From positions 1-59,559 of the IMG/VR virus record IMGVR_UViG_3300008259_003317: a DNA stretch of 59,559 bases; one strand, given 5' to 3'. Made by a program: the position numbers and the translations under genes. This document shows positions 6,512 through 15,533 of this stretch, one piece after another (position 1 is the first letter of the stretch; each line of letters starts with the position of its first letter). The DNA comes from a virus. The notes under the pieces were generated by a model, which was given only the letters and a program-made list of their open reading frames with translations, had not been told where the DNA came from and searched no databases.

Positions 6512-8671
6512 ATGATTATTAACAGCGCACCGCAAGACCAAGCAGTTTTGAGTAACGTTGGTGAAGTTGGCGAGTTCCGTATTCGCAACTCTGCAAAGGC
6601 ATTCAACATTTTGAGTTCGGGTTTGTATGCAAACAAGATCCGTGCTATCATCCGTGAGCTGTCATGTAATGCAGTTGATTCGCATACTGCCGCTGGTAAA
6701 TACGAAACGCCATTTGATGTTCACTTGCCTAACCAATTGGAACCTTGGTTTAGCATTCGTGACTACGGTACAGGACTCAACCATGAGCAAGTCACCAGCA
6801 TCTACACCACGTACTTTGAATCCACTAAAACTGATTCTAATGATTTTATTGGCGCCCTTGGTCTTGGTTCTAAGTCTCCATTTAGTTATACGGATAACTT
6901 CACCGTCACCGCCATCAAAGATGGAGTCAAAGGTATCTATACTGCCTTCATCAACGAACAAGGGGTTCCTAGCATTGCATTGATGATGACTGAAACTACC
7001 GACGAACCTAGTGGTGTTGAAGTGAAGTTTTCAGTTAACGACCGTTATGACTATTCTAAATTCGTAGACGAAGCCCGCCAAGTTTATACTTACTTTGCTT
7101 TGCGTCCTGTTGTAAGCGGTGTCACAGATTTTAAATTCCGTGACGTAGAGTACGATACTAAGGACATTATTCCAGGTGTTCATAGCTATCAACGTGGCGG
7201 TCGTTCTGTTGCTATTATGGGCAATATTGCCTATCCTATCGAAGTTCCTAATGCTGATACATCGTTAGGCGATCTGCGTAACTTGTTGAACTGTGGTTTG
7301 GAAATGCACTTTGCTATTGGTGAATTGGATTTTCAAGCAAGCCGTGAAGGCCTGTCTTACATTCCGCAAACTATTTCGGCTATCAAACGTAAGCTAGAAG
7401 AGGTTAATGCTCAGTTGGCTATCCACGTTGCCAAAGAAGCAGATACTATTCCTAACTTGTGGGACCGTGCTGTACACTTGTACAAAAAGTATCACATGGG
7501 CTTATGGAGCCAGGCTGTTAAAAAGTATGTACAAGATACTAAACTGTCTACATTTGATGACAGCCGTTACGGTGGCACAATGACCTTCAAGTTAGGCATT
7601 GAAGATCTTGCTAAAAAGTATAACATTTCCATCCGTGGATTTAATTATGCTAAACATAGCAAAGCATATCCTAATCGTAAACAAGAGTCTGACCATAAGC
7701 AGAAAGCAGGTGGCGGCTACGATGTTACACATTACTGGGGTATTACTGTAGAAGAGCGTGTTCAGTTCATTGTAAACGATACTAAAGTTGGTGCTGTTGA
7801 ACGTGCTAAGTTTCACTATCGTGCAACCAAGCCAGACCATAGTACTACTGTTTTTGTTCTTGAAAAAGTAAACAAGAATAAAGATATGAACACTAAGGCT
7901 TTCTTCAAAGCAATCAGCAATCCTCCAAAGGATCGTATTGTACAGGCAAGTACCTTGCAAAAGAAGGATCGTGCTGATTCTACATTGGGTAAGAATGTTA
8001 CTATCCTATGTTTGCAAGAACGCGGTAGTGGTGGCTACTATCGTGAACGTGAAATGGTTTGGCGTGATGCTGGCAAAGCAGACAGCTTTGATACTAGCCA
8101 AACTTACTACTACTTGCCTTTGAGCGGCTTTGAAGTTCAAAGCAAACTAGGTTCAATCGATGTTAAACAGTTCTACAATGATTTGAAAGACTGTGGACTA
8201 GAAGGTCTAAAGACTACAATCTACGGTGTGCGTAAAGGCGACATTGAGTTTATTCGTACTCAAAAGAACTGGATCAACATCGAAGATCATATTGTTAGTG
8301 TTTTGAGCAAACCAATTGACAACAAACTTATTATGAGTTTGGTGTTACAGGCAGTTGACAATTTCAACTTGCTCAGCTATACTAGCAATATCGTAGACGC
8401 TGTGACTAATCCAGCAAGCCCTTATGTTAAATTGGTAACACAATTTAAGGGTTTTGAAAAGATTCGTTACAGTGAACAGAGTTTGAAGCGTCTGTGCAAT
8501 CGTTATGCTCAAGGTGTAACATTTAATCCAGAAGCCCAAGTGCAAAAGTTTGTTGATGAATGCTCTGTAATCAGCAAACGATATCCGTTGCTAGCCTACT
8601 TGCGTAGTGCTCCTAACGCAGAAGTTGCAGAGTATGTGAATATGATTGACACACAGAAAGGTGTAAAATAA
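6512..8671 (+). CDS. rIIA: rIIA-like protein with GHKL ATPase domain
   Basis: 719 aa, close to T4 rIIA (about 725). The start is ATG 6512, after AGAAAGGC and downstream of the promoter. The N-terminal GHKL fold shows the N-box ELSCNAVD (about residues 45-52), the G1 motif DYGTG (about 78-82) and G2-like GALGLGSKS (about 107-115), as in Hsp90/MutL-type ATPases. In T4, rIIA and rIIB are membrane-associated and affect lysis inhibition and exclusion by lambda rexAB; their mechanism is unsettled. rIIB follows after a 1-nt gap, the classic arrangement. Confidence 0.9.
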   Translation: MIINSAPQDQAVLSNVGEVGEFRIRNSAKAFNILSSGLYANKIRAIIRELSCNAVDSHTAAGKYETPFDVHLPNQLEPWFSIRDYGTGLNHEQVTSIYTTYFESTKTDSNDFIGALGLGSKSPFSYTDNFTVTAIKDGVKGIYTAFINEQGVPSIALMMTETTDEPSGVEVKFSVNDRYDYSKFVDEARQVYTYFALRPVVSGVTDFKFRDVEYDTKDIIPGVHSYQRGGRSVAIMGNIAYPIEVPNADTSLGDLRNLLNCGLEMHFAIGELDFQASREGLSYIPQTISAIKRKLEEVNAQLAIHVAKEADTIPNLWDRAVHLYKKYHMGLWSQAVKKYVQDTKLSTFDDSRYGGTMTFKLGIEDLAKKYNISIRGFNYAKHSKAYPNRKQESDHKQKAGGGYDVTHYWGITVEERVQFIVNDTKVGAVERAKFHYRATKPDHSTTVFVLEKVNKNKDMNTKAFFKAISNPPKDRIVQASTLQKKDRADSTLGKNVTILCLQERGSGGYYREREMVWRDAGKADSFDTSQTYYYLPLSGFEVQSKLGSIDVKQFYNDLKDCGLEGLKTTIYGVRKGDIEFIRTQKNWINIEDHIVSVLSKPIDNKLIMSLVLQAVDNFNLLSYTSNIVDAVTNPASPYVKLVTQFKGFEKIRYSEQSLKRLCNRYAQGVTFNPEAQVQKFVDECSVISKRYPLLAYLRSAPNAEVAEYVNMIDTQKGVK

Positions 8672-8672
8672 A

Positions 8673-9626
8673 ATGAGCTATCCATATTTGATTCAAGGTA
8701 GTAATATTGTTGTCGTAATTGGCAATAAATCGCATACCATTAGCAAGACGCACATTACCTATCAAAAGGTACTGGACGCAATTAAAACCAGTGATTGGGA
8801 TTCACTGCCTGACATTATTGAACCTAAAAAGGTTGTGTTGAACTACGGACAAGGCAACGTGTCTATCCAAGGTGAAACCTTATACTGGAAGGGCAAGGAA
8901 CTGAACACTGGTTTGTCAGTGCGTATGATCCAAATGTTGCAAGAAGGCTTTCCAATTGAGCCCATGGTTAACTTCATGGAAAACTTGTACCAAAACCCAA
9001 GTAAGCGAGCTGTTACTGAACTGTATGGTTTCTTGGAAAAGTGCAACTTGCCCATCACTCCAGACGGCCACTTCTTGGCTTACAAGAAAGTTCGTGCAGA
9101 CTATACAGATGTACACTCTGGTACGATGGATAACTCTGTTGGACAGATTGTTGAAATGGAACGTCACGATGTCGACGACAACAAGGACAATACTTGTTCA
9201 ACAGGCTTGCACTTCTGTAGCCAAAGTTACTTGAATAGTTTTGGTGGTGAACGTACTGTTATCGTTAAGATCAATCCACGTGACGTTGTAAGCATTCCAA
9301 GTGATTATAACGATGCTAAGGGTCGTGCTTGCCGCTACGAAGTGATTGGTGAGATGGAAGTTGAAGCCGATAAGGCGTTTACTCGCCCTGTCCAAACTCA
9401 AGCAAACCGTCCTATGAAGACTGGCACTAGTGCTTTTTACAAAGGATATAGTGCAGGTTGGCAAGGTAACATTAATGCAAGTCGTGAATACTACGGTAAA
9501 GAGTATACAGACTATACCGAAGGTTACGAAAAAGGCAGTGACGACCGTGAAAACGGTGGACAAGAACGTTATCGTTATGTACCTAACTTTACAGATGGCG
9601 GTGCTTGGCCGTTCGCTAAACAGTAA
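8673..9626 (+). CDS. rIIB: rIIB-like protein
   Basis: 317 aa, matching T4 rIIB length (312). The N-terminal beta-rich domain is followed by the typical rIIB C-terminal module with DGHFLAYKKV (about residue 131) and TGLHFCS (about 178). The last 70 residues are Tyr/Gly-rich (KGYSAGW, YTEGYEKG). It lies immediately downstream of rIIA and shares its promoter. A strong terminator closes the unit. Confidence 0.9.
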   Translation: MSYPYLIQGSNIVVVIGNKSHTISKTHITYQKVLDAIKTSDWDSLPDIIEPKKVVLNYGQGNVSIQGETLYWKGKELNTGLSVRMIQMLQEGFPIEPMVNFMENLYQNPSKRAVTELYGFLEKCNLPITPDGHFLAYKKVRADYTDVHSGTMDNSVGQIVEMERHDVDDNKDNTCSTGLHFCSQSYLNSFGGERTVIVKINPRDVVSIPSDYNDAKGRACRYEVIGEMEVEADKAFTRPVQTQANRPMKTGTSAFYKGYSAGWQGNINASREYYGKEYTDYTEGYEKGSDDRENGGQERYRYVPNFTDGGAWPFAKQ

Positions 9627-9640
9627 TTAAACTAGCACAT

Positions 9641-9667
9641 AATAGGGCCTTAGGGCCCTATTTTTTT
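9641..9667 (+). terminator. Rho-independent terminator after rIIB
   Basis: ATAGGGCC (9641-9648) pairs with GGCCCTAT (9653-9660), then seven T. Nearly the same core as the terminator at 1511. Confidence 0.9.
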
Positions 9668-9700
9668 GACTTTAAATGCGAGGGCGGTTTTCTTCGTTTG

Positions 9701-9708
9701 AATAAATA
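9701..9708 (+). promoter_or_regulatory. T4-late-type promoter element AATAAATA before the tail-fibre gene
   Basis: AATAAATA differs by one base from the T4 late -10 consensus TATAAATA. It lies 48 nt before the fibre start in the 129-nt gap after the rIIB terminator. No -35 box is needed for late promoters. Confidence 0.65.
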
Positions 9709-9755
9709 CTGTGTATTGGTCTACATAGATCTAAAAGAATAACGGAGATAGCACG

Positions 9756-10892
9756 ATGTCGCTACGCATTAGAAGAGGTACAGATGCCCAACGCACCGGG
9801 AAAACGTTCGATCCAGGAGAAATAGTTTGGACAACAGATAATCAACAACTTTGGGTTGGTACTGGAGTCACTGCTGGTGGAGTTCCTGTAGTAGGTTCAA
9901 ACGTTGCTGGTTACGGTATAGTATATAATAATATAACTAAAAAGTTAGATGTGTCAGGATTAACATCGGATGATGTAGTCCAAGGCGTCAACAACAAATA
10001 CTTTAGTACAGAACTAGCTGTTGATGCTGTTGGTGCAGCACTTGTGGCAGGCAATGCAACAAACGTAGGTATTACATTTACCTACGCAACAACACAAGAT
10101 GACGCTGGACGTATTAATGCTACTGTTGATGCGAGTGCGTTTATCGACACTGGTTTGTTAACTGTTCAAGCAGATACAACTCCTGAACTAGGTGGTAATT
10201 TAGATTTAAATTCAAAGGATATTAACGGAACAGGAAATATTAATATAACTGGATCAGTAACAGCTGACTCAGGAACTATTGACGATTTTGATGCAACAAC
10301 AGCTAATATTGGAACAATCAACACATCTGTTAGCCTATTAACAGACAATATTTTACCTTATGATGATGTTAATAATATTGTTAGATTTGGATCTAATACT
10401 GTTGCAACTACTGTTATGATAAGAGGTGACGGACAACAAACCACTATAGACTTAAGAGCTAATACTTCTAATGGAACAGGTCCTCAACCAATTATTAAAT
10501 TTGGAGCAATAAGAGGAACTCAATTAACACCAAGCGTAGTTCAAGACAATGATATATTAGGATCAATTATATTTTCAGGTTACACAGGTCAATCAAATCA
10601 AGACGGATTTGGTACTGGATTTGTTATGGGTGTCCGTGTTACAGATACAGGTGTATTGACAAACGAAGAAACATTTGACGGCACACTTATTGCGGGCACA
10701 GTTGCAGATGTTGTTGGAGGAACGTTTGTTAATATAGCGCCAGGCGGTATTTTATCAGCTCCTATATTCAAAGCAAAAGGATATGCAACAGGTAGCTTGC
10801 CTTCAAGCCCTGCTGAAGGTTACATAGTGTTTGACAGTACAACTAAAGAATTTAAAGGTTGGAATGGTACTGCTTGGGCAGTACTAGGCTAA
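9756..10892 (+). CDS. tail fibre / receptor-binding-like protein
   Basis: 378 aa, SD CGGAGATAGCACG. The N-terminus (IRRGTDAQR...GEIVWTTD..LWVGTG) is the common phage fibre or tropism-determinant start domain. The middle has Asp/Asn/Thr/Gly-rich repetitive beta strands typical of trimeric shafts. The section near residues 250-350 ends in a GGILSAPIF-type motif shared with the gene at 36649. The C-terminus (KGWNGTAWAVLG) is a typical fibre tip. It has a late promoter and a convergent 9-bp overlap with the sulfotransferase gene that begins the island. Confidence 0.8.
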   Translation: MSLRIRRGTDAQRTGKTFDPGEIVWTTDNQQLWVGTGVTAGGVPVVGSNVAGYGIVYNNITKKLDVSGLTSDDVVQGVNNKYFSTELAVDAVGAALVAGNATNVGITFTYATTQDDAGRINATVDASAFIDTGLLTVQADTTPELGGNLDLNSKDINGTGNINITGSVTADSGTIDDFDATTANIGTINTSVSLLTDNILPYDDVNNIVRFGSNTVATTVMIRGDGQQTTIDLRANTSNGTGPQPIIKFGAIRGTQLTPSVVQDNDILGSIIFSGYTGQSNQDGFGTGFVMGVRVTDTGVLTNEETFDGTLIAGTVADVVGGTFVNIAPGGILSAPIFKAKGYATGSLPSSPAEGYIVFDSTTKEFKGWNGTAWAVLG

Positions 10893-11492
10893 ACTATACT
10901 TAAAATAGTCAATGTCTCTTTGATGTACATTGGCAATTAATTTAATACTTTGATCACTAAAGTACTTTTTAAATTCCCAATGGTCATACCCACTTATATC
11001 AGGTAAAGGAATATCGCAATTTAGATATTCCTTTATTTTTTTGAAGTCTTGTTCTAAGTCTTCTGCTCGACATATATAATCAACCCATTCATCATTTACG
11101 TGAATAAAATCAATTTGATTTGTAAAACGATTAAACCATCGAGGAAACTCAAACGGAATATCTGGGTTACAGTAATCAGCTACCCATTCATTAATAGGCT
11201 TAAGGTCCAACAAAGTCATGTTATTCCAATCTAGCCAATATCCTTCCTTACTTACTTTTCGATATAAACTATACACACGTTGCCAAGGATTACGCACAAC
11301 GGTCATAGTTTTAGCAGAAGGATAATGATCCTTGACCGTTCCTAAATGCGGATGATCAATCATCCAAGGATCTGTATCATTTACTTCAAAGTTAACTTTA
11401 AGCCAATCTGAAATAATTTTCTTCATAGCCATTCCTGTACGAGGCACGTGAATGTATGCTAGTTCAGGTCGTTGTATATAAAAGGTACCCAT
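10884..11492 (-). CDS. sulfotransferase-family protein
   Basis: 202 aa. The N-terminal PAPS-binding loop IHVPRTGMAMKK lies at about residues 14-25 and the 3'-phosphate motif TVVRNPWQRVYS at about 64-75, the two hallmarks of the Sulfotransfer_2 family. It would transfer sulfate from PAPS to a sugar, lipid or protein hydroxyl; the acceptor is unknown. It is last in a three-gene minus-strand operon (12873 to 10884), coupled by TAATG to the desaturase. It ends with TAG and overlaps the fibre gene end-to-end. Confidence 0.8.
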   Translation of the reverse strand: MGTFYIQRPELAYIHVPRTGMAMKKIISDWLKVNFEVNDTDPWMIDHPHLGTVKDHYPSAKTMTVVRNPWQRVYSLYRKVSKEGYWLDWNNMTLLDLKPINEWVADYCNPDIPFEFPRWFNRFTNQIDFIHVNDEWVDYICRAEDLEQDFKKIKEYLNCDIPLPDISGYDHWEFKKYFSDQSIKLIANVHQRDIDYFKYSLA

Positions 11493-12262
11493 TAGTCAAT
11501 TTTAATTAGTTTAATGATCCATCCCATTGGGTCTAGCTCCCACCACTTTTTTCCTGCGTACCATGCACCAGGATTACCATGGTGATTATTATGCCAACCT
11601 TCTCCTAATGCAATAACGGCTGCAATCCAACTGTTAGTACTATAGTCTTTAGTTTCATAATTTCTATACCCGTGTCTATGACCCAATACATTAACTAAGC
11701 CAATTACGTGTACTGTTAAGGTTGCAGGCAACGCATATAAAAATACCCACAACATAGGATCAATTAAAATTAAAATAGCAGATGTAATAAAAATAACTTT
11801 AAAATAATTATTAAAAATCCATTTATGCAATGGCTTACGAATTAGATCTTTTACATAAGCCATCGAAATAGCTTCAACGTGCCAATCATAACCAACCCAT
11901 ACCTTAAATGCAGCCCAGTAAGAAAATTTTCCATCAACATAGGACGAGTGCGGATCTCCGGAACCATCAGACTTGGCATGGTGCATCCTATGTAATCCTA
12001 CCCAAGCAATGCTAGGACCAATAGTAGAATAGATACTGATAAAACTTAGTACATTTTCAAGCCACGGCCATGTTTTAAAACTACGATGAGTTAACATTCT
12101 GTGTAATGTAATAATTGCGCTAATATGTCCTATAACAAACCAAGATGCTAGCGCAACAAAGAACCAAGAGTATTGCCCTAAAGAGATTGCGTACCAGACA
12201 CCAATAATGCTGGCAATAAAATTAACTAACTGTATTAATCTTACTTTAAGATTATAACTCAT
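11492..12262 (-). CDS. fatty acid (acyl-CoA delta-9 type) desaturase
   Basis: 256 aa from ATG 12262, chosen because AGAGGAAGGAAC sits just before it and the ATG overlaps the upstream TGA. The longer frame lacks this. The three histidine boxes of membrane di-iron desaturases are intact: HRMLTH (54-59), HRMHH (91-95) and HNNHH (223-227). Hydrophobic segments near 15-50 and 155-190 are membrane spans. The enzyme would add a double bond to fatty acyl chains, so the phage may alter host membrane or an acyl product of the island. Confidence 0.9.
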   Translation of the reverse strand: MSYNLKVRLIQLVNFIASIIGVWYAISLGQYSWFFVALASWFVIGHISAIITLHRMLTHRSFKTWPWLENVLSFISIYSTIGPSIAWVGLHRMHHAKSDGSGDPHSSYVDGKFSYWAAFKVWVGYDWHVEAISMAYVKDLIRKPLHKWIFNNYFKVIFITSAILILIDPMLWVFLYALPATLTVHVIGLVNVLGHRHGYRNYETKDYSTNSWIAAVIALGEGWHNNHHGNPGAWYAGKKWWELDPMGWIIKLIKID

Positions 12263-12873
12263 GTTCCTTCCTCTAGTTGTGACCATTCCTGGTCAGTTAT
12301 TGTATTTGGATTCCATTTCTGAAAACTTCCTGGTGTTGTTTCTAAGTACACAAAGTTTTGCCAACATTTTTGTACGGGCCACGGACAAGTTTGTAAGTAC
12401 CCATAACCTAATGTCCATTTACCTTTGCTGGCGATGTCCATATGTTTAACCCATGTGTCCCACCAACGCTTTCCACCTCTGTTACGATTTTGCATTGTAA
12501 TAAGATACAAATCGTAATTGTTTATAGAAATTAATTTGTCTATTAAACTACACGTTACACGAAATCCGTCTGTCATATCCGTATGCTTCATTCGAAAGTC
12601 TGGAAATGTGTATAACCTATTAATCATTTTAGCCACGTTCTTTGGATAACGCCCATCATTAAATACGCCGCCCATTACCATAGGTTTACCAGTGCTAGTT
12701 TGGTAAACTACTCCGTACCCTGTATGTTGCTCAACTACTAAATTTTCTTTGGTATAATTATAACGCAACCAATTATCTTCTTCCAAGCATAGTTCTCGTA
12801 CCTTTTCAAATTCTAAATTTGATTGGTAGTAAACAATTATATGTGTATCAGTTAAATCATATCTGTTTTGCAT
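12259..12873 (-). CDS. hypothetical protein, possible acyltransferase-like fold
   Basis: 204 aa, unrecognised. The alternation of strands and helices with VMGGVF (about residue 65) and a basic Gly-Arg-rich segment (RNRGGKR near 135) faintly recalls GNAT acetyltransferases, but no diagnostic acetyl-CoA loop is seen. It is first gene of the operon with desaturase and sulfotransferase, and faces the plus-strand 2OG operon across a short shared promoter region. Confidence 0.5.
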   Translation of the reverse strand: MQNRYDLTDTHIIVYYQSNLEFEKVRELCLEEDNWLRYNYTKENLVVEQHTGYGVVYQTSTGKPMVMGGVFNDGRYPKNVAKMINRLYTFPDFRMKHTDMTDGFRVTCSLIDKLISINNYDLYLITMQNRNRGGKRWWDTWVKHMDIASKGKWTLGYGYLQTCPWPVQKCWQNFVYLETTPGSFQKWNPNTITDQEWSQLEEGT

Positions 12874-12880
12874 GGAATTG

Positions 12881-12894
12881 TATTTAATTAAATA
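12881..12894. promoter_or_regulatory. divergent late-type promoter palindrome
   Basis: TATTTAATTAAATA is a perfect palindrome that reads TTAAATA on both strands. It lies 7 nt from the minus gene start and 18 nt from the plus gene start. Both readings differ from late consensus TATAAATA by small changes. It could be a back-to-back late promoter or simply AT-rich spacer. Confidence 0.4.
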
Positions 12895-12912
12895 GTTGAG
12901 AGATAAAAAATA

Positions 12913-13545
12913 ATGCTAGATGCTGCGATTACAAAACTTAATTTTACTATAAAACTAGATAGTTTAAAAGAGTATTATCATACATTGACAACCAAATACG
13001 ATCACTTGTGTTGGAAGTGGGATAGGTACGGTCACGAAATTACAGAAGAGTGGTACAATCGTATTATATCAAATGGTCCAGGTTGTATACTTCCTTACGG
13101 TTGGGCAATACAAAGTAATTTAGTAGACTTGACTATACCATGCCCTCCATACAACATAAGCACACATGAAAGAACATATTATCGAAACACTGAACTAGCA
13201 TTTGGTTTAGTTACTAAATTACAAGAACTTATTCCTTATGCCTATCGATGGAGTCTAGTTGTTCAGCCGCCAACTGGTAAAGTAAGTAGACACGTTGACC
13301 AAGGCGATGAATACACAGCCCATATACCAATATATGATTCTCCAGGTGCCACATTTAAATTTTGGGATACTTTAGGCAATCGTAAAGATTTTGGGATACC
13401 AGCAGATGGCAGTGTTTATCTTGTTGATACTATAATAGAACACGAAACTGAAAATTTTAGTAACAGTGATAGAGTAGGGTTAGTGTTTAGATTTAAAAGG
13501 TCTGATTTACCAACATTAATGCAACTTACTGGTGAAATATCATGA
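12913..13545 (+). CDS. 2-oxoglutarate/Fe(II) dioxygenase, Asp/Asn-hydroxylase-like
   Basis: 210 aa. The facial triad reads H127-x-D129 (RHVDQG) and H177 (IIEHET), with an Arg about ten residues later (DRVGLVF) to hold 2-oxoglutarate. The setting of strands resembles the aspartyl/asparaginyl beta-hydroxylase family. It would hydroxylate a protein or small molecule using O2. First gene of a plus-strand operon running to 17960, coupled by ATGA to the next 2OG gene. Confidence 0.8.
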   Translation: MLDAAITKLNFTIKLDSLKEYYHTLTTKYDHLCWKWDRYGHEITEEWYNRIISNGPGCILPYGWAIQSNLVDLTIPCPPYNISTHERTYYRNTELAFGLVTKLQELIPYAYRWSLVVQPPTGKVSRHVDQGDEYTAHIPIYDSPGATFKFWDTLGNRKDFGIPADGSVYLVDTIIEHETENFSNSDRVGLVFRFKRSDLPTLMQLTGEIS

Positions 13546-14180
13546 CTATAATATATACTCCAATCGATATAGAATTTGACATGCCAGACGAGCAAGAACT
13601 TATTGACTGGTTTCATTCTCATAAAATTACAGACACAGATTATTGGGAGTATGCAGAAGGTCGACACGAATGGTGTTATGTAGCCTTGAGAGAACAACCA
13701 AGTGATTGGCGAACATATGATGCATGGTTAAAATGGTCAAAGGAACGCGAGCCAATAGAAAATGCTGGACTTTTCTTTCATCCAGGATTTGAGGGAAAAT
13801 TTCCAGGTTTAGCAAAGTGTATAAGAGAATTACCATTTGATCAAATAGGAACCAGCGGCTTTATTATGCAGATAGGAACTATACCTCCTCACCAGGATGC
13901 AGACTATAATATGACAGAGCCAAGACGATATATTATCTATATCACTGACCCAGCTTACAATACTTTTCATTTTGTACATAACGGTAAAAAGATATGGCCA
14001 AAAATTGATAACAAGTATCGATGTTTTGCTTTTAACAACAGTAATATTCAACATGCGGCAGATCCAACTGATAGGACTAAAATACTTTTAAGTACAGTAG
14101 GTATAATGAACAAACAAAAACACGAAGCTTTATTGGAACGCAGCTTGAAAAAATTTGCAGATAAAGTTATTATAATATAA
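13542..14180 (+). CDS. 2-oxoglutarate/Fe(II) dioxygenase-like protein
   Basis: 212 aa. H117-x-D119 (PPHQDAD), H171 (IQHAAD) and R178 form the expected metal and co-substrate set. It is clearly a paralogue of the gene at 47658: both start with a PIDIE...DEQ segment and share a FxGxFPG-like region, PKRY/PRRY, and a C-terminal HEALLERSLKK-type helix. Two copies at opposite ends of the island suggest an internal duplication. Confidence 0.75.
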   Translation: MTIIYTPIDIEFDMPDEQELIDWFHSHKITDTDYWEYAEGRHEWCYVALREQPSDWRTYDAWLKWSKEREPIENAGLFFHPGFEGKFPGLAKCIRELPFDQIGTSGFIMQIGTIPPHQDADYNMTEPRRYIIYITDPAYNTFHFVHNGKKIWPKIDNKYRCFAFNNSNIQHAADPTDRTKILLSTVGIMNKQKHEALLERSLKKFADKVIII

Positions 14181-14854
14181 TGTATTTTAAAAGATTAAAG
14201 GCACAATTTAAACATACTGTAGGTATGTTTGATCGTCAATACAAAGAAACAAAATCTGTTTTTAAAGATTATAATAACAGTATATGGTTTTTAGGTTGTA
14301 GTCATGTGTTTGGTACAGGATTAGAACATTATGAAACAGCACCTTATCAACTATCTAGTTTATCAAACAAGAAAGTTATAAATTTAGGCCATCCAGGTTC
14401 TGGTCCTATGATGGTTGAACAAACACTAACTAAGTTACTTAAAAAATATGAACCTTTAGCTATTGTTATAGCCTGGCCAAATTTTGATAGATGGCAAAGT
14501 TATGAAATAAACTTTCCTGGTGCTGTACTATGGATGCCGTTTTGTCTTGAAGATTCACAAAGCCATAATAACCATTTTGGATCTAAAAAACTTTGGCCAG
14601 AAAGTTATGAGAAATATAAAACTATGCTGTTAAATAACACTATTAAAGATGTAAATTTAAAATCATATTACAATGTTAAACAGATAACTAAAAATAAAAA
14701 AACTATAGAATTCCAATATATGCCGGATGAGCATATATCACTTAATTTGCCGTGTTATCCGTTTATAGATTATGCAAGGGACGATCAGCATCCAGGCAAA
14801 TTAACACAAAAAATAATAGCTGAGTACATTTGGAACAAACTAAATGAAATATAA
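14180..14854 (+). CDS. SGNH/GDSL-like hydrolase or acyltransferase
   Basis: 224 aa. Block I-like WFLGCSHVFG (about residues 31-40) supplies the nucleophile Ser. A Gly/Asn region follows (LGHPGSGP near 70), and a late Asp..His pair (DDQHPGK near 202) completes an SGNH layout. Enzymes of this type hydrolyse or transfer acyl groups on glycans or lipids. Four such genes occur in the island. Coupled by TAATG to the upstream 2OG gene. Confidence 0.65.
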   Translation: MYFKRLKAQFKHTVGMFDRQYKETKSVFKDYNNSIWFLGCSHVFGTGLEHYETAPYQLSSLSNKKVINLGHPGSGPMMVEQTLTKLLKKYEPLAIVIAWPNFDRWQSYEINFPGAVLWMPFCLEDSQSHNNHFGSKKLWPESYEKYKTMLLNNTIKDVNLKSYYNVKQITKNKKTIEFQYMPDEHISLNLPCYPFIDYARDDQHPGKLTQKIIAEYIWNKLNEI

Positions 14855-15533
14855 TTATTACTATAACGATGTGCCAGGTGTAGGGCTATGTAGAAATAAT
14901 TTAATTTATACTAGCCTTATTAGCGAAGACAAAAAAACGTTTGTACAATGGTACTATAATGATACAGAGTATCATAAAGGACACAACGAAATAGTTGACT
15001 CAAACTTGATGGCTGAAAAATTTCAAAGAGAATTACATTTTTTAAGTAACATGGCTTACCATAATCCATCAATGGTACCTGAAATTTTAGAAGTAAACAT
15101 TCCTGAAAGGAAAATATATTTAAGAATAGACGGTAGTGATTTTTGGAACAGAGCCGGTTGTGATACATCAAACTATGATAATATAGTCCCAGACTGGCAA
15201 GAGCAGATGTTAAAAATTATACAGGCTCATAAAGAAAGAGGTTGGTACAAATACAGTATGCATCCTAGCAGTTATTTTGTAGTAGACGGCCAATTAAAAA
15301 GTATAAATTACTTTTTCACTTATAGCAGTAACGAAGGCCCAATCAGCATTGCAGATCATGCTAGTCATATATACAGCACTAGACAGGATATAATGCGTGA
15401 ACAGATTGAACAAATGGGTATTAGTTGGGAAGGTAAAGAACCTTTAGATAAATTACAGATGTTATGTTTTGAAAGTTTTCGATCTAACTACAATGATGAT
15501 TTTATAGAAAAAGCTAAGAGGATATATGATTAA
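14844..15533 (+). CDS. kinase-like fold protein (aminoglycoside-phosphotransferase type)
   Basis: 229 aa. The segment from about residue 130 (HKERGWYKYSMHPSSYFVVDG followed by a short strand) mirrors the catalytic loop and metal-binding strand of APH/choline-kinase-like enzymes. The usual catalytic Asp is not in the standard place (MHPSS rather than HGDLH), so it may be a pseudokinase. The N-terminus is beta-rich. It overlaps both neighbours by 8-11 nt. Confidence 0.45.
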   Translation: MKYNYYYNDVPGVGLCRNNLIYTSLISEDKKTFVQWYYNDTEYHKGHNEIVDSNLMAEKFQRELHFLSNMAYHNPSMVPEILEVNIPERKIYLRIDGSDFWNRAGCDTSNYDNIVPDWQEQMLKIIQAHKERGWYKYSMHPSSYFVVDGQLKSINYFFTYSSNEGPISIADHASHIYSTRQDIMREQIEQMGISWEGKEPLDKLQMLCFESFRSNYNDDFIEKAKRIYD

